Of a DNA stretch of 64,000 nt, positions 17,793 through 26,089 are shown piece after piece (positions within the stretch are counted from its first letter, which is position 1; every line of letters begins with the position of its first letter). Below the pieces are notes generated by a model. It did no database searches and had not been told where the DNA came from. It saw nothing but the letters and a program-made list of their open reading frames with translations. The stretch covers positions 1 to 64,000 of the forward strand of contig JBFWMF010000012.1 in the NCBI GenBank assembly GCA_050251735.1, written 5' to 3'. A program made the translations under genes and the position numbers. The stretch comes from Desulfitobacterium sp050251735 (GTDB lineage: Bacteria; Bacillota; Desulfitobacteriia; Desulfitobacteriales; Desulfitobacteriaceae).

Positions 17793-17876
17793 TATACTAT
17801 ACACAAATGACTGCCCTGATCGGAATTACGAATCAGCGGTTTTTGGTACGTAAACTAAATTGAGAGGAGATCCATA

Positions 17877-20800
17877 ATGAAATCTGAAAAGCAAATTGAA
17901 GAATCTTTTATCAATAAGCTTCAGGATTTAAAATACACGTACCGCGAAGACATTAGGGATAGGAGCTCACTTGAAGCTAATTTTAGAGGGCATTTTGAAA
18001 GACTAAATCGTGTAAAGTTAAGCGATTCTGAATATGCGCGTCTCAGAGATGCGATTATCACACCAGAAGTGTTCACTGCGGCCAAAACTTTACGGGAAAT
18101 AAACACCTTCAAACGTGATGACGATACGCCACTTCAATACACCCTTGTTAATATCAAAGACTGGTGCAAAAACGAATTTGAAGTGATCAACCAGATGCGC
18201 ATTAACACAGAAAACAGCAATCACCGTTATGATGTGATTATACTTATAAATGGAGTTCCCATTGTTCAGGTGGAGCTTAAGTCACTTCAAATTACACCTA
18301 AAAGGGCAATGGAACAGATTGTAGAATATAAAAATGATCCGGGTAACGGCTATACAAATTCGCTGCTTTGCTTTATGCAGCTTTTTATTGTAAGCAATGA
18401 GAGCAATACGTATTATTTTGCTAATAATCCAAAGGAACATTTCTGTTTCGACGCCGACGAGCGTTTTTTACCAATCTATCAAATGGCAGATGAAGACAAC
18501 AACAAAATTGCGCATCTTCATGATTTTGCTGAAAAGTTTCTGCCTAAATGCACCCTTGGGCAACTAATAAGCCGCTATATGGTGCTTGTTGTAAGTGAGC
18601 AGAGATTGATGATTATGCGTCCTTATCAGATTTATGCCGTCAAGGCTATTGTAGACTGCATCGATCAGAATCGCGGTAACGGTTACATTTGGCACACAAC
18701 CGGAAGCGGAAAAACACTTACGTCGTTTAAGGCTTCAACGCTTTTGAAGGACAATCCTGAAATAGAAAAATGCCTATTTGTTGTTGATAGAAAGGATCTT
18801 GATAGACAGACTCGTTTGGAGTTTAATAAATTTCAGGAAGGCTGTGTTGAAGAGAATACCAATACAGAGAGCTTAGTAAAACGCCTTACTTCCGATGATT
18901 ATCGTGATAAAGTTATTGTTACGACAATACAAAAGCTTGGTCTCGCTCTCGACGAAGACAGCAAACGCAATCAGGAGAAAAAGAAAAGAGGCGAATTAAC
19001 CTACAAGGAACGATTAGCAAAGCTTGCTGACAAACGTATAGTCATCATTTTTGACGAATGCCATCGCTCTCAGTTCGGCGATAATCACGAGGCAATAAAG
19101 AACTTTTTCCCAAAGGCGCAGCTTTTTGGCTTTACCGGAACGCCAATATTTGAAGATAATGCTACCTACAAGAAAATTGATGGTACAGTTGGCTCTTATG
19201 TAACAACGGAAGATGTTTTCCAAAAGGAGCTGCACGCCTATACAATTACAAACGCCATTGATGACCGCAATGTGCTCCGCTTTCACATTGACTACTTTAA
19301 GCCAGAGGACGTAAAAAAAGCCGCAAAAGCTCCAAACGTTCTGAGTAAAAAAGCAGTGGTCGAAGCGATAATTTCGAAGCATGACGCCGCTACCAACGGT
19401 AGACGATACAATGCGATTTTTGCGACTGCTTCTATCAACGATGCAATTGAGTATTTTGAACTCTTTAAATCGTTGCAGGACGAGCGCAGCAAAAACGAAG
19501 GCGAGAACTTTGTGCCGCTGAATATCGCCTGTGTTTTTTCTCCGCCAGCCGAAGGAAACAAAGATGTAAAGCAGTTGCAAGAAGATTTACAGCAGGAGAA
19601 AGCTGATAATGAAAAAGAGCCGGAGAAGAAAAAGGCTGCCCTTAAACGCATTGTGGATAACTATAACTTGATGTATGGCACAGGTCACAGTGTTAATGAA
19701 TTTGATTTGTATTATCAGGATATACAGCAACGCATCAAAGACCAAAAATACCCAAACTCGGACTATCTTCACAAAAACAAAATCGATATAACAATTGTGG
19801 TGGATATGCTTCTAACCGGGTTTGATTCCAAGTATCTTAATACCTTGTATGTTGATAAGAACTTAAAGCAGCACGGTTTGATTCAAGCGTTTTCAAGAAC
19901 GAACCGCATTCTAAACGACACAAAGCCATATGGAAATATTCTTGACTTTAGAGGACAAGAAAAAGATGTTGATGAAGCCATTGCATTATTCTCTGGCAAA
20001 GAAAACCGCGCTAGGGCAAAAGAAATCTGGCTTGTTGATCCAGCCCCCGTTGTTGTAGATAAACTAGACAAAGCAGTTGCCGAGCTTGAAAAATTTATGG
20101 AATCGCAAGGTCTGGAGTGTAAACCCGAGCAAGTAAGCAATCTTAAAGGAGATGCCGCACGAGGCGAATTTATAAATAAATTCAAAGAGGTTCAGCGCCT
20201 TAAAACACAGCTTGACCAATATACAGATATCAAAGAAGAGCAAGTGGCAAAGATTGAAGAGCTATTACCGGAGGATACTTTGCGTGCCTTCCGCGGTGTT
20301 TATATCGAAACCGCCCAAATACTAAAAGTTCAACAGGGCAAGAATATTGAAGACAAAGAACCAGCTATTGAACAGCTAGATTTCGAGCTTGTTCTGTTTT
20401 CCTCTGCCATAATTGATTACGACTATATCATGTCTTTGATTTCAAAATATACTCAACCTGATGTGCCTAAAAAAGAAAAAATGAGCCGTGAACAGCTCAT
20501 TGGTTTGCTTAGCTCAAGTTCAAACATGATGGGTGAGCGCGATGATATTATTGCCTATATCAACACATTGGAAGCCGGAAAAGGTTTGGACGAAAAGGCA
20601 ATAAAAGATGGCTATCAAATATTTAAAGATGAAAAAGCAGCGAAAGAGATGGCATCGCTCGCCGACAAGTATGGTTTACAGCCTATATCGTTGCAAGCCT
20701 TTGTGGATGAAATTATGGGGCGTATGATTTTTGATGGCGAAAAGCTAAGTGATTTACTGGCACCGTTAAATCTTGCCTGGAGAGACCGGACAAAGAAAGA

Positions 20801-20885
20801 ACTTGAGCTGATGGATGACTTGATCCCACTGCTGAAAAAGCTAGCAGGCGGGCGTGTGATTGCGGGGTTAAATGCATATGAATAA
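17877..20885 (+). CDS. hsdR: Type I restriction enzyme, R subunit HsdR
   Basis: The 1002-residue motor and nuclease subunit; with HsdM and HsdS it translocates and cuts unmethylated DNA. The N-terminal PD-(D/E)xK nuclease is seen as RYDVIILINGVPIVQVELK (residues about 117-135). The helicase part has the Walker A GSGKT near 276-280, the DEAD-type box FDECHRSQFG near 391 and the motor motif FTGTPIF. The C-terminal helical region probably contacts the methylase. The ATG follows GAGAGGAG. It overlaps hsdS by 14 bases. The length is normal and no frame damage is seen. Confidence 0.96.
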   Translation: MKSEKQIEESFINKLQDLKYTYREDIRDRSSLEANFRGHFERLNRVKLSDSEYARLRDAIITPEVFTAAKTLREINTFKRDDDTPLQYTLVNIKDWCKNEFEVINQMRINTENSNHRYDVIILINGVPIVQVELKSLQITPKRAMEQIVEYKNDPGNGYTNSLLCFMQLFIVSNESNTYYFANNPKEHFCFDADERFLPIYQMADEDNNKIAHLHDFAEKFLPKCTLGQLISRYMVLVVSEQRLMIMRPYQIYAVKAIVDCIDQNRGNGYIWHTTGSGKTLTSFKASTLLKDNPEIEKCLFVVDRKDLDRQTRLEFNKFQEGCVEENTNTESLVKRLTSDDYRDKVIVTTIQKLGLALDEDSKRNQEKKKRGELTYKERLAKLADKRIVIIFDECHRSQFGDNHEAIKNFFPKAQLFGFTGTPIFEDNATYKKIDGTVGSYVTTEDVFQKELHAYTITNAIDDRNVLRFHIDYFKPEDVKKAAKAPNVLSKKAVVEAIISKHDAATNGRRYNAIFATASINDAIEYFELFKSLQDERSKNEGENFVPLNIACVFSPPAEGNKDVKQLQEDLQQEKADNEKEPEKKKAALKRIVDNYNLMYGTGHSVNEFDLYYQDIQQRIKDQKYPNSDYLHKNKIDITIVVDMLLTGFDSKYLNTLYVDKNLKQHGLIQAFSRTNRILNDTKPYGNILDFRGQEKDVDEAIALFSGKENRARAKEIWLVDPAPVVVDKLDKAVAELEKFMESQGLECKPEQVSNLKGDAARGEFINKFKEVQRLKTQLDQYTDIKEEQVAKIEELLPEDTLRAFRGVYIETAQILKVQQGKNIEDKEPAIEQLDFELVLFSSAIIDYDYIMSLISKYTQPDVPKKEKMSREQLIGLLSSSSNMMGERDDIIAYINTLEAGKGLDEKAIKDGYQIFKDEKAAKEMASLADKYGLQPISLQAFVDEIMGRMIFDGEKLSDLLAPLNLAWRDRTKKELELMDDLIPLLKKLAGGRVIAGLNAYE

Positions 20886-22077
20886 TAATAACAAAACGGC
20901 TTTGGTGCCGAGGCTACGGTTCCCGGAATTTGCAATCAATGGCGCAATTAACTTCGAAACCGGAGATGTAATATTTGAGCCCATTAGCAATAAGAACCAT
21001 AATTCGGATCTCCCGGTTCTTGCTATAACGCAGGAACATGGGGCCATCCCAAGAGATCAGATTGATTATAATGTGTCGGTAACGGATAAAAGCCTTGAAA
21101 GTTACAAGGTAGTGGAAATAGGAGATTTCATTATTAGCCTAAGATCTTTTCAAGGCGGAATAGAATATTCTTTATATCATGGTATTTGTAGCCCGGCATA
21201 TATTATTTTGCGCAAGAGGGTTCCAATTGTTGATCAATACTACAAACATTATTTTAAAACGGGGAGATTTATACAAGACCTAAATAAGGACTTAGAGGGC
21301 ATAAGAGATGGTAAAATGGTAAGTTATAGCCAGTTCTCTGCTATAATGCTGCCAAAGCCGGATAGAAAAGAGCAGCAAAAAATTGCCGATTGCCTATCTT
21401 CTATTGACGATCTTATCGCCGCAGAAGGCAAAAAACTTGAGGCTCTCAGAGCGCATAAAAAAGGCCTTATGCAGAAGTTGTTTCCTGCCGAAGGTGTGAC
21501 TGTACCTGAGTGGAGGTTCCCGGAGTTTAGGGACTGTGATGAGTGGGAGGAGAAAGCATTAATAGATATTTGCAATATGCAGGCAGGGAACTATGTATCG
21601 GCGACAGAAATAGCTAAAAACCGAGCTTCAGACAATTTTCCTTGTTACGGGGGAAATGGCCTGAGGGGCTACACAAAGACATTTACTCATAATGGAAAAT
21701 ACCCATTGATAGGTAGACAAGGTGCGCTTTGTGGAAATGTAACACTCGTTGAAGGGGCGTTTCATGCAACAGAACATGCTGTCGTCTGTAACCCTTCTCA
21801 AAGAGTCGTGGTAGAGTGGCTTTATTACCAATTGGTAATGATGAATCTAAATCAGTATGCAACTGGTCAAGCGCAACCTGGCTTGTCCGTTAAGGTGCTT
21901 GAAAAGCTCCAAGTAAAAATTCCATCAACTACGACAGAGCAGCAACAAATCGCCGATTGCCTTTCCAGCATTGATGACCTCATAACCGAGCAAGCCAAAA
22001 AGATTGAAGCACTGAGAACACACAAAAAAGCCTTAATGCAAGGCCTATTCCCTTCGATCGAGGAGGTAGGCGAATGA
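20872..22077 (+). CDS. hsdS: Type I restriction enzyme, specificity subunit HsdS
   Basis: A 401-residue protein with two target-recognition domains, each followed by the conserved helical spacer. The spacers are near-copies: KIADCLSSIDDLIAAEGKKL (residues about 170-189) and QIADCLSSIDDLITEQAKKI (about 360-379), each leading to a KKxLMQxLFP end. Two such half-subunits specify a bipartite recognition sequence; the target itself cannot be read from sequence. The ATG at 20872 lies within the end of hsdR, and a second ATG at 20878 is possible. Confidence 0.95.
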   Translation: MHMNNNNKTALVPRLRFPEFAINGAINFETGDVIFEPISNKNHNSDLPVLAITQEHGAIPRDQIDYNVSVTDKSLESYKVVEIGDFIISLRSFQGGIEYSLYHGICSPAYIILRKRVPIVDQYYKHYFKTGRFIQDLNKDLEGIRDGKMVSYSQFSAIMLPKPDRKEQQKIADCLSSIDDLIAAEGKKLEALRAHKKGLMQKLFPAEGVTVPEWRFPEFRDCDEWEEKALIDICNMQAGNYVSATEIAKNRASDNFPCYGGNGLRGYTKTFTHNGKYPLIGRQGALCGNVTLVEGAFHATEHAVVCNPSQRVVVEWLYYQLVMMNLNQYATGQAQPGLSVKVLEKLQVKIPSTTTEQQQIADCLSSIDDLITEQAKKIEALRTHKKALMQGLFPSIEEVGE

Positions 22078-23393
22078 GCATAAACGTCCCATCCGCTTTC
22101 TCGAAAGAGGATTTTAAAAAGCTTACCAACAAGAAGCTTAACAACGATAATTTTATGCAATACAAAAAACTGTTTACTGACAGTTATAGATGTCCAAGAG
22201 GTGCGGAACAATACAGCTTGAAAGAGGGGTTATCTGATGATCTGCTTGCAAAGTTGGATTTTGTTCTTAAGAGAATAGAAAACAACAAACAATTTGATTC
22301 GCTCAAAGATATAGCCAAGTATTTAAGAATGCTGCTAGAAGAGAAGAAATATATTGTATTGTTTGCCTATAACGGCACAGGCAAGACAAGGCTTTCTGTG
22401 GAGTTCAAATCTTTGGGGCAGCAGATTATTGAAGAGACAGGTGAGAAAACGGCTGATACACTATACTATAATGCGTTTACCGAAGACCTTTTTTATTGGG
22501 ATAATGATTTGGATAACGACGCCGAGCGCCTGCTAAAGCTAAATAGCAATTCCAGATTTTTTTCGGGACTCAAAGATTTGGAAATGGAAAGCAGAATCCG
22601 TCCTTTGCTTCATAGGTATGTAGATTTCGATTTTACTATTAATTATGAGAGTTGGGAAATTAACTTTTTCAGAGATGCGTTAATTTCTGGTACCACTCAA
22701 AGGGTAGATAATATAAAAATATCTCGTGGGGAGGAAAACATCTTCATTTGGTGTTTCTTCCTTGCCATTGTCCAATTAGTTGTAGATAGAGTTGAATCGT
22801 ATAATTGGGTAAAATTTATTTATGTGGACGACCCGATTTCCTCGCTTGATGATAATAATGTTATTGCTGTCGCAAGCCATTTGGCAAGGCTAATGAGCGA
22901 CAATGACGTCAAAGTAATTGTATCGTCGCACCATGCATTATTTTTCAATGTTTTATGCAATGAAATTAGTAATGCTGAGCAAATGTTTTTGCATAGAAAC
23001 ACTACGAATGGTACATATATCCTTAAAGATACAAGAAAAACTCCGTTTTTTCATCATGTTGCGCTGCTGAAGGAATTAAAAAAAGCAGCTGACACAGGTG
23101 AGTTGTACACATATCACTTTAATATCCTTAGAAACATATTAGAAAAGACTGCGTCTTTTCATGGCTTTGCGCATTTTTCTTCGTGCATAAGAAAGGGAGA
23201 GGGTGAGGATGACCCTGTTCACAAAAGAATACTCGACCTTTTGAGCCATGGTAATTATTCCCTCTTCGACCCTAAAGAAATGGTCGAAGAGAACAAGGAT
23301 CACTTTAAAAAAATATTAAATAACTTTTTTGAAGATTACAATTTCAATCAAAATCTGTTCATGGATGAACAAGGTCAGGAGGCGCAAGAATGA
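22074..23393 (+). CDS. PrrC-like ATPase, candidate anticodon nuclease guarding the R-M system
   Basis: A 439-residue ABC/AAA_13-type ATPase with Walker A YNGTGKT near residues 99-105, a signature-like SRGEEN and Walker B FIYVDDPISSLDD. The C-terminal part carries R353-x3-E357 (in FNILRNILEK) and H392 (in LLSHGNYS). This has the same order and nearly the same spacing as the Arg-Glu-His triad I recall for E. coli PrrC (320, 324, 356), the tRNA anticodon nuclease encoded inside an hsd locus. It overlaps hsdS and hsdM by 4 bases at each end (ATGA), so it is an integral operon member. The protein lacks the zinc-hook insertion of RloC. Alternative: a generic abortive-infection ATPase of unknown target. 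Confidence 0.65.
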   Translation: MSINVPSAFSKEDFKKLTNKKLNNDNFMQYKKLFTDSYRCPRGAEQYSLKEGLSDDLLAKLDFVLKRIENNKQFDSLKDIAKYLRMLLEEKKYIVLFAYNGTGKTRLSVEFKSLGQQIIEETGEKTADTLYYNAFTEDLFYWDNDLDNDAERLLKLNSNSRFFSGLKDLEMESRIRPLLHRYVDFDFTINYESWEINFFRDALISGTTQRVDNIKISRGEENIFIWCFFLAIVQLVVDRVESYNWVKFIYVDDPISSLDDNNVIAVASHLARLMSDNDVKVIVSSHHALFFNVLCNEISNAEQMFLHRNTTNGTYILKDTRKTPFFHHVALLKELKKAADTGELYTYHFNILRNILEKTASFHGFAHFSSCIRKGEGEDDPVHKRILDLLSHGNYSLFDPKEMVEENKDHFKKILNNFFEDYNFNQNLFMDEQGQEAQE

Positions 23394-25144
23394 ACGATAC
23401 ACAACAAAAACAATTAGGCGCAACCCTATGGGCTATAGCCGACAAACTGCGCGGGGCCATGAATCCCGATGACTTCCGGGATTATATGCTGTCCTTTCTT
23501 TTCTTGCGCTATCTGTCAGACAATTATGAGGGAGCAGCGAAAAAAGAACTTGGCAGCGATTATTTGCAATGTGAAAATGAAATAGAAAGTATTTATAATG
23601 CTGGCAAGCAAGACGAGACTATTAGTCTATTGAAAGAACAGGTAGCGGATTATTTTATCAAACAGGAATTAGAGGATAACATAAAAAATATGATGATTGA
23701 CGATCATCTTGTATTGTTTGAAAGTAAAAAGTTAACCCCGCTTATTGTTTGGTACAATAAAAATTTAGATCAAATTGTGATGTTTGAAAAACAAATGCGT
23801 CGTAAAGTTCACTTTGTAATCAAACCTCACTATCTTTGGAGCAACATATACGAATTAGCCCGCACTCAAAGCAACTATCTTTTAAAAACTTTGCAAGATG
23901 GTTTTAAGTTTATAGAAAATGAGTCCTTTGACAGTGCATTTCGCGGTTTGTTTTCCGAGGTCAATCTCGATTCTGACAAGCTAGGAAGAAATTATGAAGC
24001 TCGCAATACCATGCTGTGTTCGATAATAACTGAAATTGCCGAGGGGCTTTCTGAGTTTACTAACGAAACCGATCTTTTGGGAAATGCCTATGAGTACCTG
24101 ATTGGCCAATTTGCGGCAGGCTCGGGTAAAAAAGCTGGAGAGTTCTATACTCCTCAGCAGATATCCACTATCCTGTCACGCATTGTTATACTTGATAGCC
24201 AAGATCCCAGTACAGGCAAAAAGCCATATATTAATAATTTGTTGGACTTTGCTTGTGGCTCAGCTTCGCTGTTAATCAATGTTAAAAAGCATCTTGAACC
24301 AAACAGTATTAGCCAGATATATGGGCAAGAAAAGAACATAACAACTTACAACCTTGCGCGCATGAACATGCTTCTTCATGGATTTAAAGATTCTGAGTTT
24401 CAAATCTTTCACGGAGACTCACTGTCGAATGATTGGGATATCTTAAACGAGATGAACCCGGCAAAAAAAATGAAATGTGACGCAGTCGTCGCAAATCCTC
24501 CTTTCAGCTACCGTTGGGAGCCTAACGATACACTGGCCGAAGATTTTCGCTTTAAAAGCTATGGACTTGCCCCAAAATCTGCGGCTGACTTTGCCTTTCT
24601 GCTACATGGATTCCACTTTTTGAGTGATGAAGGCACGATGGCAATTATTTTGCCTCATGGTGTTTTATTCCGTGGTGGCGCGGAAGAAAAAATCAGAACG
24701 AAGCTACTCGAAGATGGGAATATCGACACTATTATTGGGTTGCCCGCAAATCTCTTTTTCTCAACAGGCATTCCGGTTTGCATTCTTGTGCTTAAAAAGT
24801 GCAAGAAATTTGACGACGTGCTATTTATTAATGCGAGCGAATACTTTGATAAAGGTAAACGTCAAAATGTCTTGCTACCAGAGCATATCGACAGGATTGT
24901 TGAAACCTATCAGTTCCGTAAAGAAGAGGACAAAAAATATTCACGTCGCGTGTCAATGGAAGAGATTGAAAAGAACGGTTTCAATCTCAACATATCAAGA
25001 TATGTGAGCACAGCTGCGCAAGAAGAAATTGTTGATCTTGCGGATGTGAAAAATAACCTTGACGAAACAGAAGATGCCATAAAAAGGGCAAAGGCAAAGC
25101 ATAATCAGTTCTTAAAGGAACTTGGTTTACCAGAGCTACCTTGA
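23390..25144 (+). CDS. hsdM: Type I DNA methyltransferase subunit HsdM
   Basis: A 584-residue N6-adenine methyltransferase subunit that protects the target sequence and forms the core of the restriction complex. The N-terminal HsdM helical domain contains FRDYMLSFLFLRYLSDNYE. The catalytic domain has FYTPQQIS before the SAM-binding motif I (DFACGSASLLI, near 286-296) and motif IV NPPF near 369-372. The ATG overlaps the TGA of the ATPase gene. The gene order R-S-ATPase-M is less common than M-S-R, but every subunit is full length. Confidence 0.96.
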   Translation: MNDTQQKQLGATLWAIADKLRGAMNPDDFRDYMLSFLFLRYLSDNYEGAAKKELGSDYLQCENEIESIYNAGKQDETISLLKEQVADYFIKQELEDNIKNMMIDDHLVLFESKKLTPLIVWYNKNLDQIVMFEKQMRRKVHFVIKPHYLWSNIYELARTQSNYLLKTLQDGFKFIENESFDSAFRGLFSEVNLDSDKLGRNYEARNTMLCSIITEIAEGLSEFTNETDLLGNAYEYLIGQFAAGSGKKAGEFYTPQQISTILSRIVILDSQDPSTGKKPYINNLLDFACGSASLLINVKKHLEPNSISQIYGQEKNITTYNLARMNMLLHGFKDSEFQIFHGDSLSNDWDILNEMNPAKKMKCDAVVANPPFSYRWEPNDTLAEDFRFKSYGLAPKSAADFAFLLHGFHFLSDEGTMAIILPHGVLFRGGAEEKIRTKLLEDGNIDTIIGLPANLFFSTGIPVCILVLKKCKKFDDVLFINASEYFDKGKRQNVLLPEHIDRIVETYQFRKEEDKKYSRRVSMEEIEKNGFNLNISRYVSTAAQEEIVDLADVKNNLDETEDAIKRAKAKHNQFLKELGLPELP

Positions 25145-25290
25145 ATCAGAGAATGTTGAAAGCTTATTGTGCCGGCAACGCTTTGGCAACAAAAAATCAG
25201 AGAGCCCAAAATATATGGATAACTCGTGCAATTAAAATAACAGAGCCCACGGAAGCTAAAAAGAATTGTTTAGAATTCGCTCAAAAGGAG

Positions 25291-25301
25291 TGAGTGGGAA
25301 T
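25291..25301 (+). repeat. attR candidate (island direct repeat)
   Basis: An exact copy of TGAGTGGGAAT. It reads as GAG TGG GAA TAA, that is, the last three guaA codons plus a stop, followed 13 bases later by a terminator stem. Confidence 0.65.
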
Positions 25302-25314
25302 AAGAGATAAAGAA

Positions 25315-25356
25315 AACCTCGGAGGCCTTGGAATCACAAGGTTTCTGAGGTTGTTT
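25315..25356 (+). terminator. terminator right of the island, probably the ancestral guaA terminator
   Basis: AACCTC (25315-25320) with GAGGTT (25347-25352) and an inner CCTTG/CAAGG pair, followed by GTTTTGGTTT. The rest of the 234-base gap 25145-25378 holds only the attachment-site elements. Confidence 0.6.
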
Positions 25357-25378
25357 TGGTTTAGAGTACAAGATAATA

Positions 25379-25720
25379 TTACACACTATGCAAAATATAG
25401 TGCTTGATGGCTTCCTCAACTGTGGCATTTAATGTTTGACCATGAGAAGCTGAGTATAGTACCAGATTCTTGTGAAGCTCTGGAGTAACACATACATTAA
25501 AGCTTCCACGATATACTTTTTCCGGCTCTATACCTTTCTCTGCACATAAATCAAGGTAATCATCGACTGCAACCTCAAAATCCTTTTTCAGACTTTCTAC
25601 GCTTTCGCCCTCATAGGAAATCAGGCTATTCACGCCAATAACCTTCCCGAACAGCACTTTATCATTAGCGGAAAACTCGACAGTGCCACAATATCCTTTA
25701 TACTCTAGCAGATTACTCAT
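25379..25720 (-). CDS. hicB: HicB-family antitoxin
   Basis: A 113-residue antitoxin of the type II HicAB system. The N-terminal partial RNase H-like HicB fold contains YEGESVESLKKDFEVAVDDY (residues about 36-55); the C-terminal segment GSFNVCVTPELHKNLVLYS followed by LNATVEEAIKHYI is a ribbon-helix-helix DNA-binding module. Such proteins neutralise HicA and repress their own promoter. Its ATG overlaps the stop of the upstream hicA frame (ATGA). Because hicA carries a stop codon, hicB may now be an orphan antitoxin. Confidence 0.85.
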   Translation of the reverse strand: MSNLLEYKGYCGTVEFSANDKVLFGKVIGVNSLISYEGESVESLKKDFEVAVDDYLDLCAEKGIEPEKVYRGSFNVCVTPELHKNLVLYSASHGQTLNATVEEAIKHYILHSV

Positions 25721-25968
25721 ATCAGATCCTCCTGTTCCAAGATTGCTAAAACCTGTTTTATCTGATACTCTAATAATTCTTTGCGAGGATGCGGCTTATG
25801 CAGGCTGATGACAATATTGTCTTTAAGAAATTTCATACGGGATCCACTTGTCTTGCCCTTATTGGATAATTCGAAACCCAGTGATTCAAGTGCACTCTAC
25901 ATTTCATCAAACGAAAAATCTGTTGGGTGACTTTTCAATCTTTCAATCAATTTTTCTTTCTTTCCCAC
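25717..25968 (-). pseudogene. hicA: HicA toxin frame interrupted by one in-frame TAG
   Basis: Read from GTG 25968 on the minus strand, 84 codons give a typical HicA mRNA interferase: GKKEKLIERLKSHPTDFSFD, then SALESLGFELSNKGKTSGSR and NIVISLHKPHPRKELLEYQI. Codon 24 is TAG (25899-25897), between DEM and SAL. Reading frame, ribosome site (AGAGG) and overlap with hicB are otherwise intact, so the break is recent or tolerated. A shorter restart at an internal ATG would lose the first half of the fold. Probably an inactivated toxin. Confidence 0.8.
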
Positions 25969-26089
25969 AGCCTTACCTCTTTTGATATTAGTATAGCATG
26001 AAGCGTTATTCCTGCAACTAAATCATAGTTGCAAATTTCGGGATATTGCACCTATGACAAGTGAATCGTTCCATTGTCAAACGTATACG

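Larger units (their letters stand above)
16564..25301. mobile_element. 8.7-kb integrase-less genomic island at the guaA 3' end carrying a type I R-M system
   Basis: The sequence TGAGTGGGAAT at the very end of guaA (16564-16574) recurs exactly at 25291-25301, where it continues into TAA and then into a terminator, as an undisturbed guaA end would. Everything between the copies is accessory: a small cysteine protein, an XRE regulator, a broken XRE gene and hsdR-hsdS-ATPase-hsdM. The 3' end of guaA is a known integration site for many islands. Near each end is a 13-base motif, GGCAACGTTTTGG (16637-16649) and GGCAACGCTTTGG (25174-25186), which could be recombinase arm sites. No integrase gene lies inside. 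Confidence 0.7.

Noticed and set aside
18900..19651. Overlapping reverse ORFs inside hsdR
   Set aside because: Shadow frames of hsdR with no start signals.
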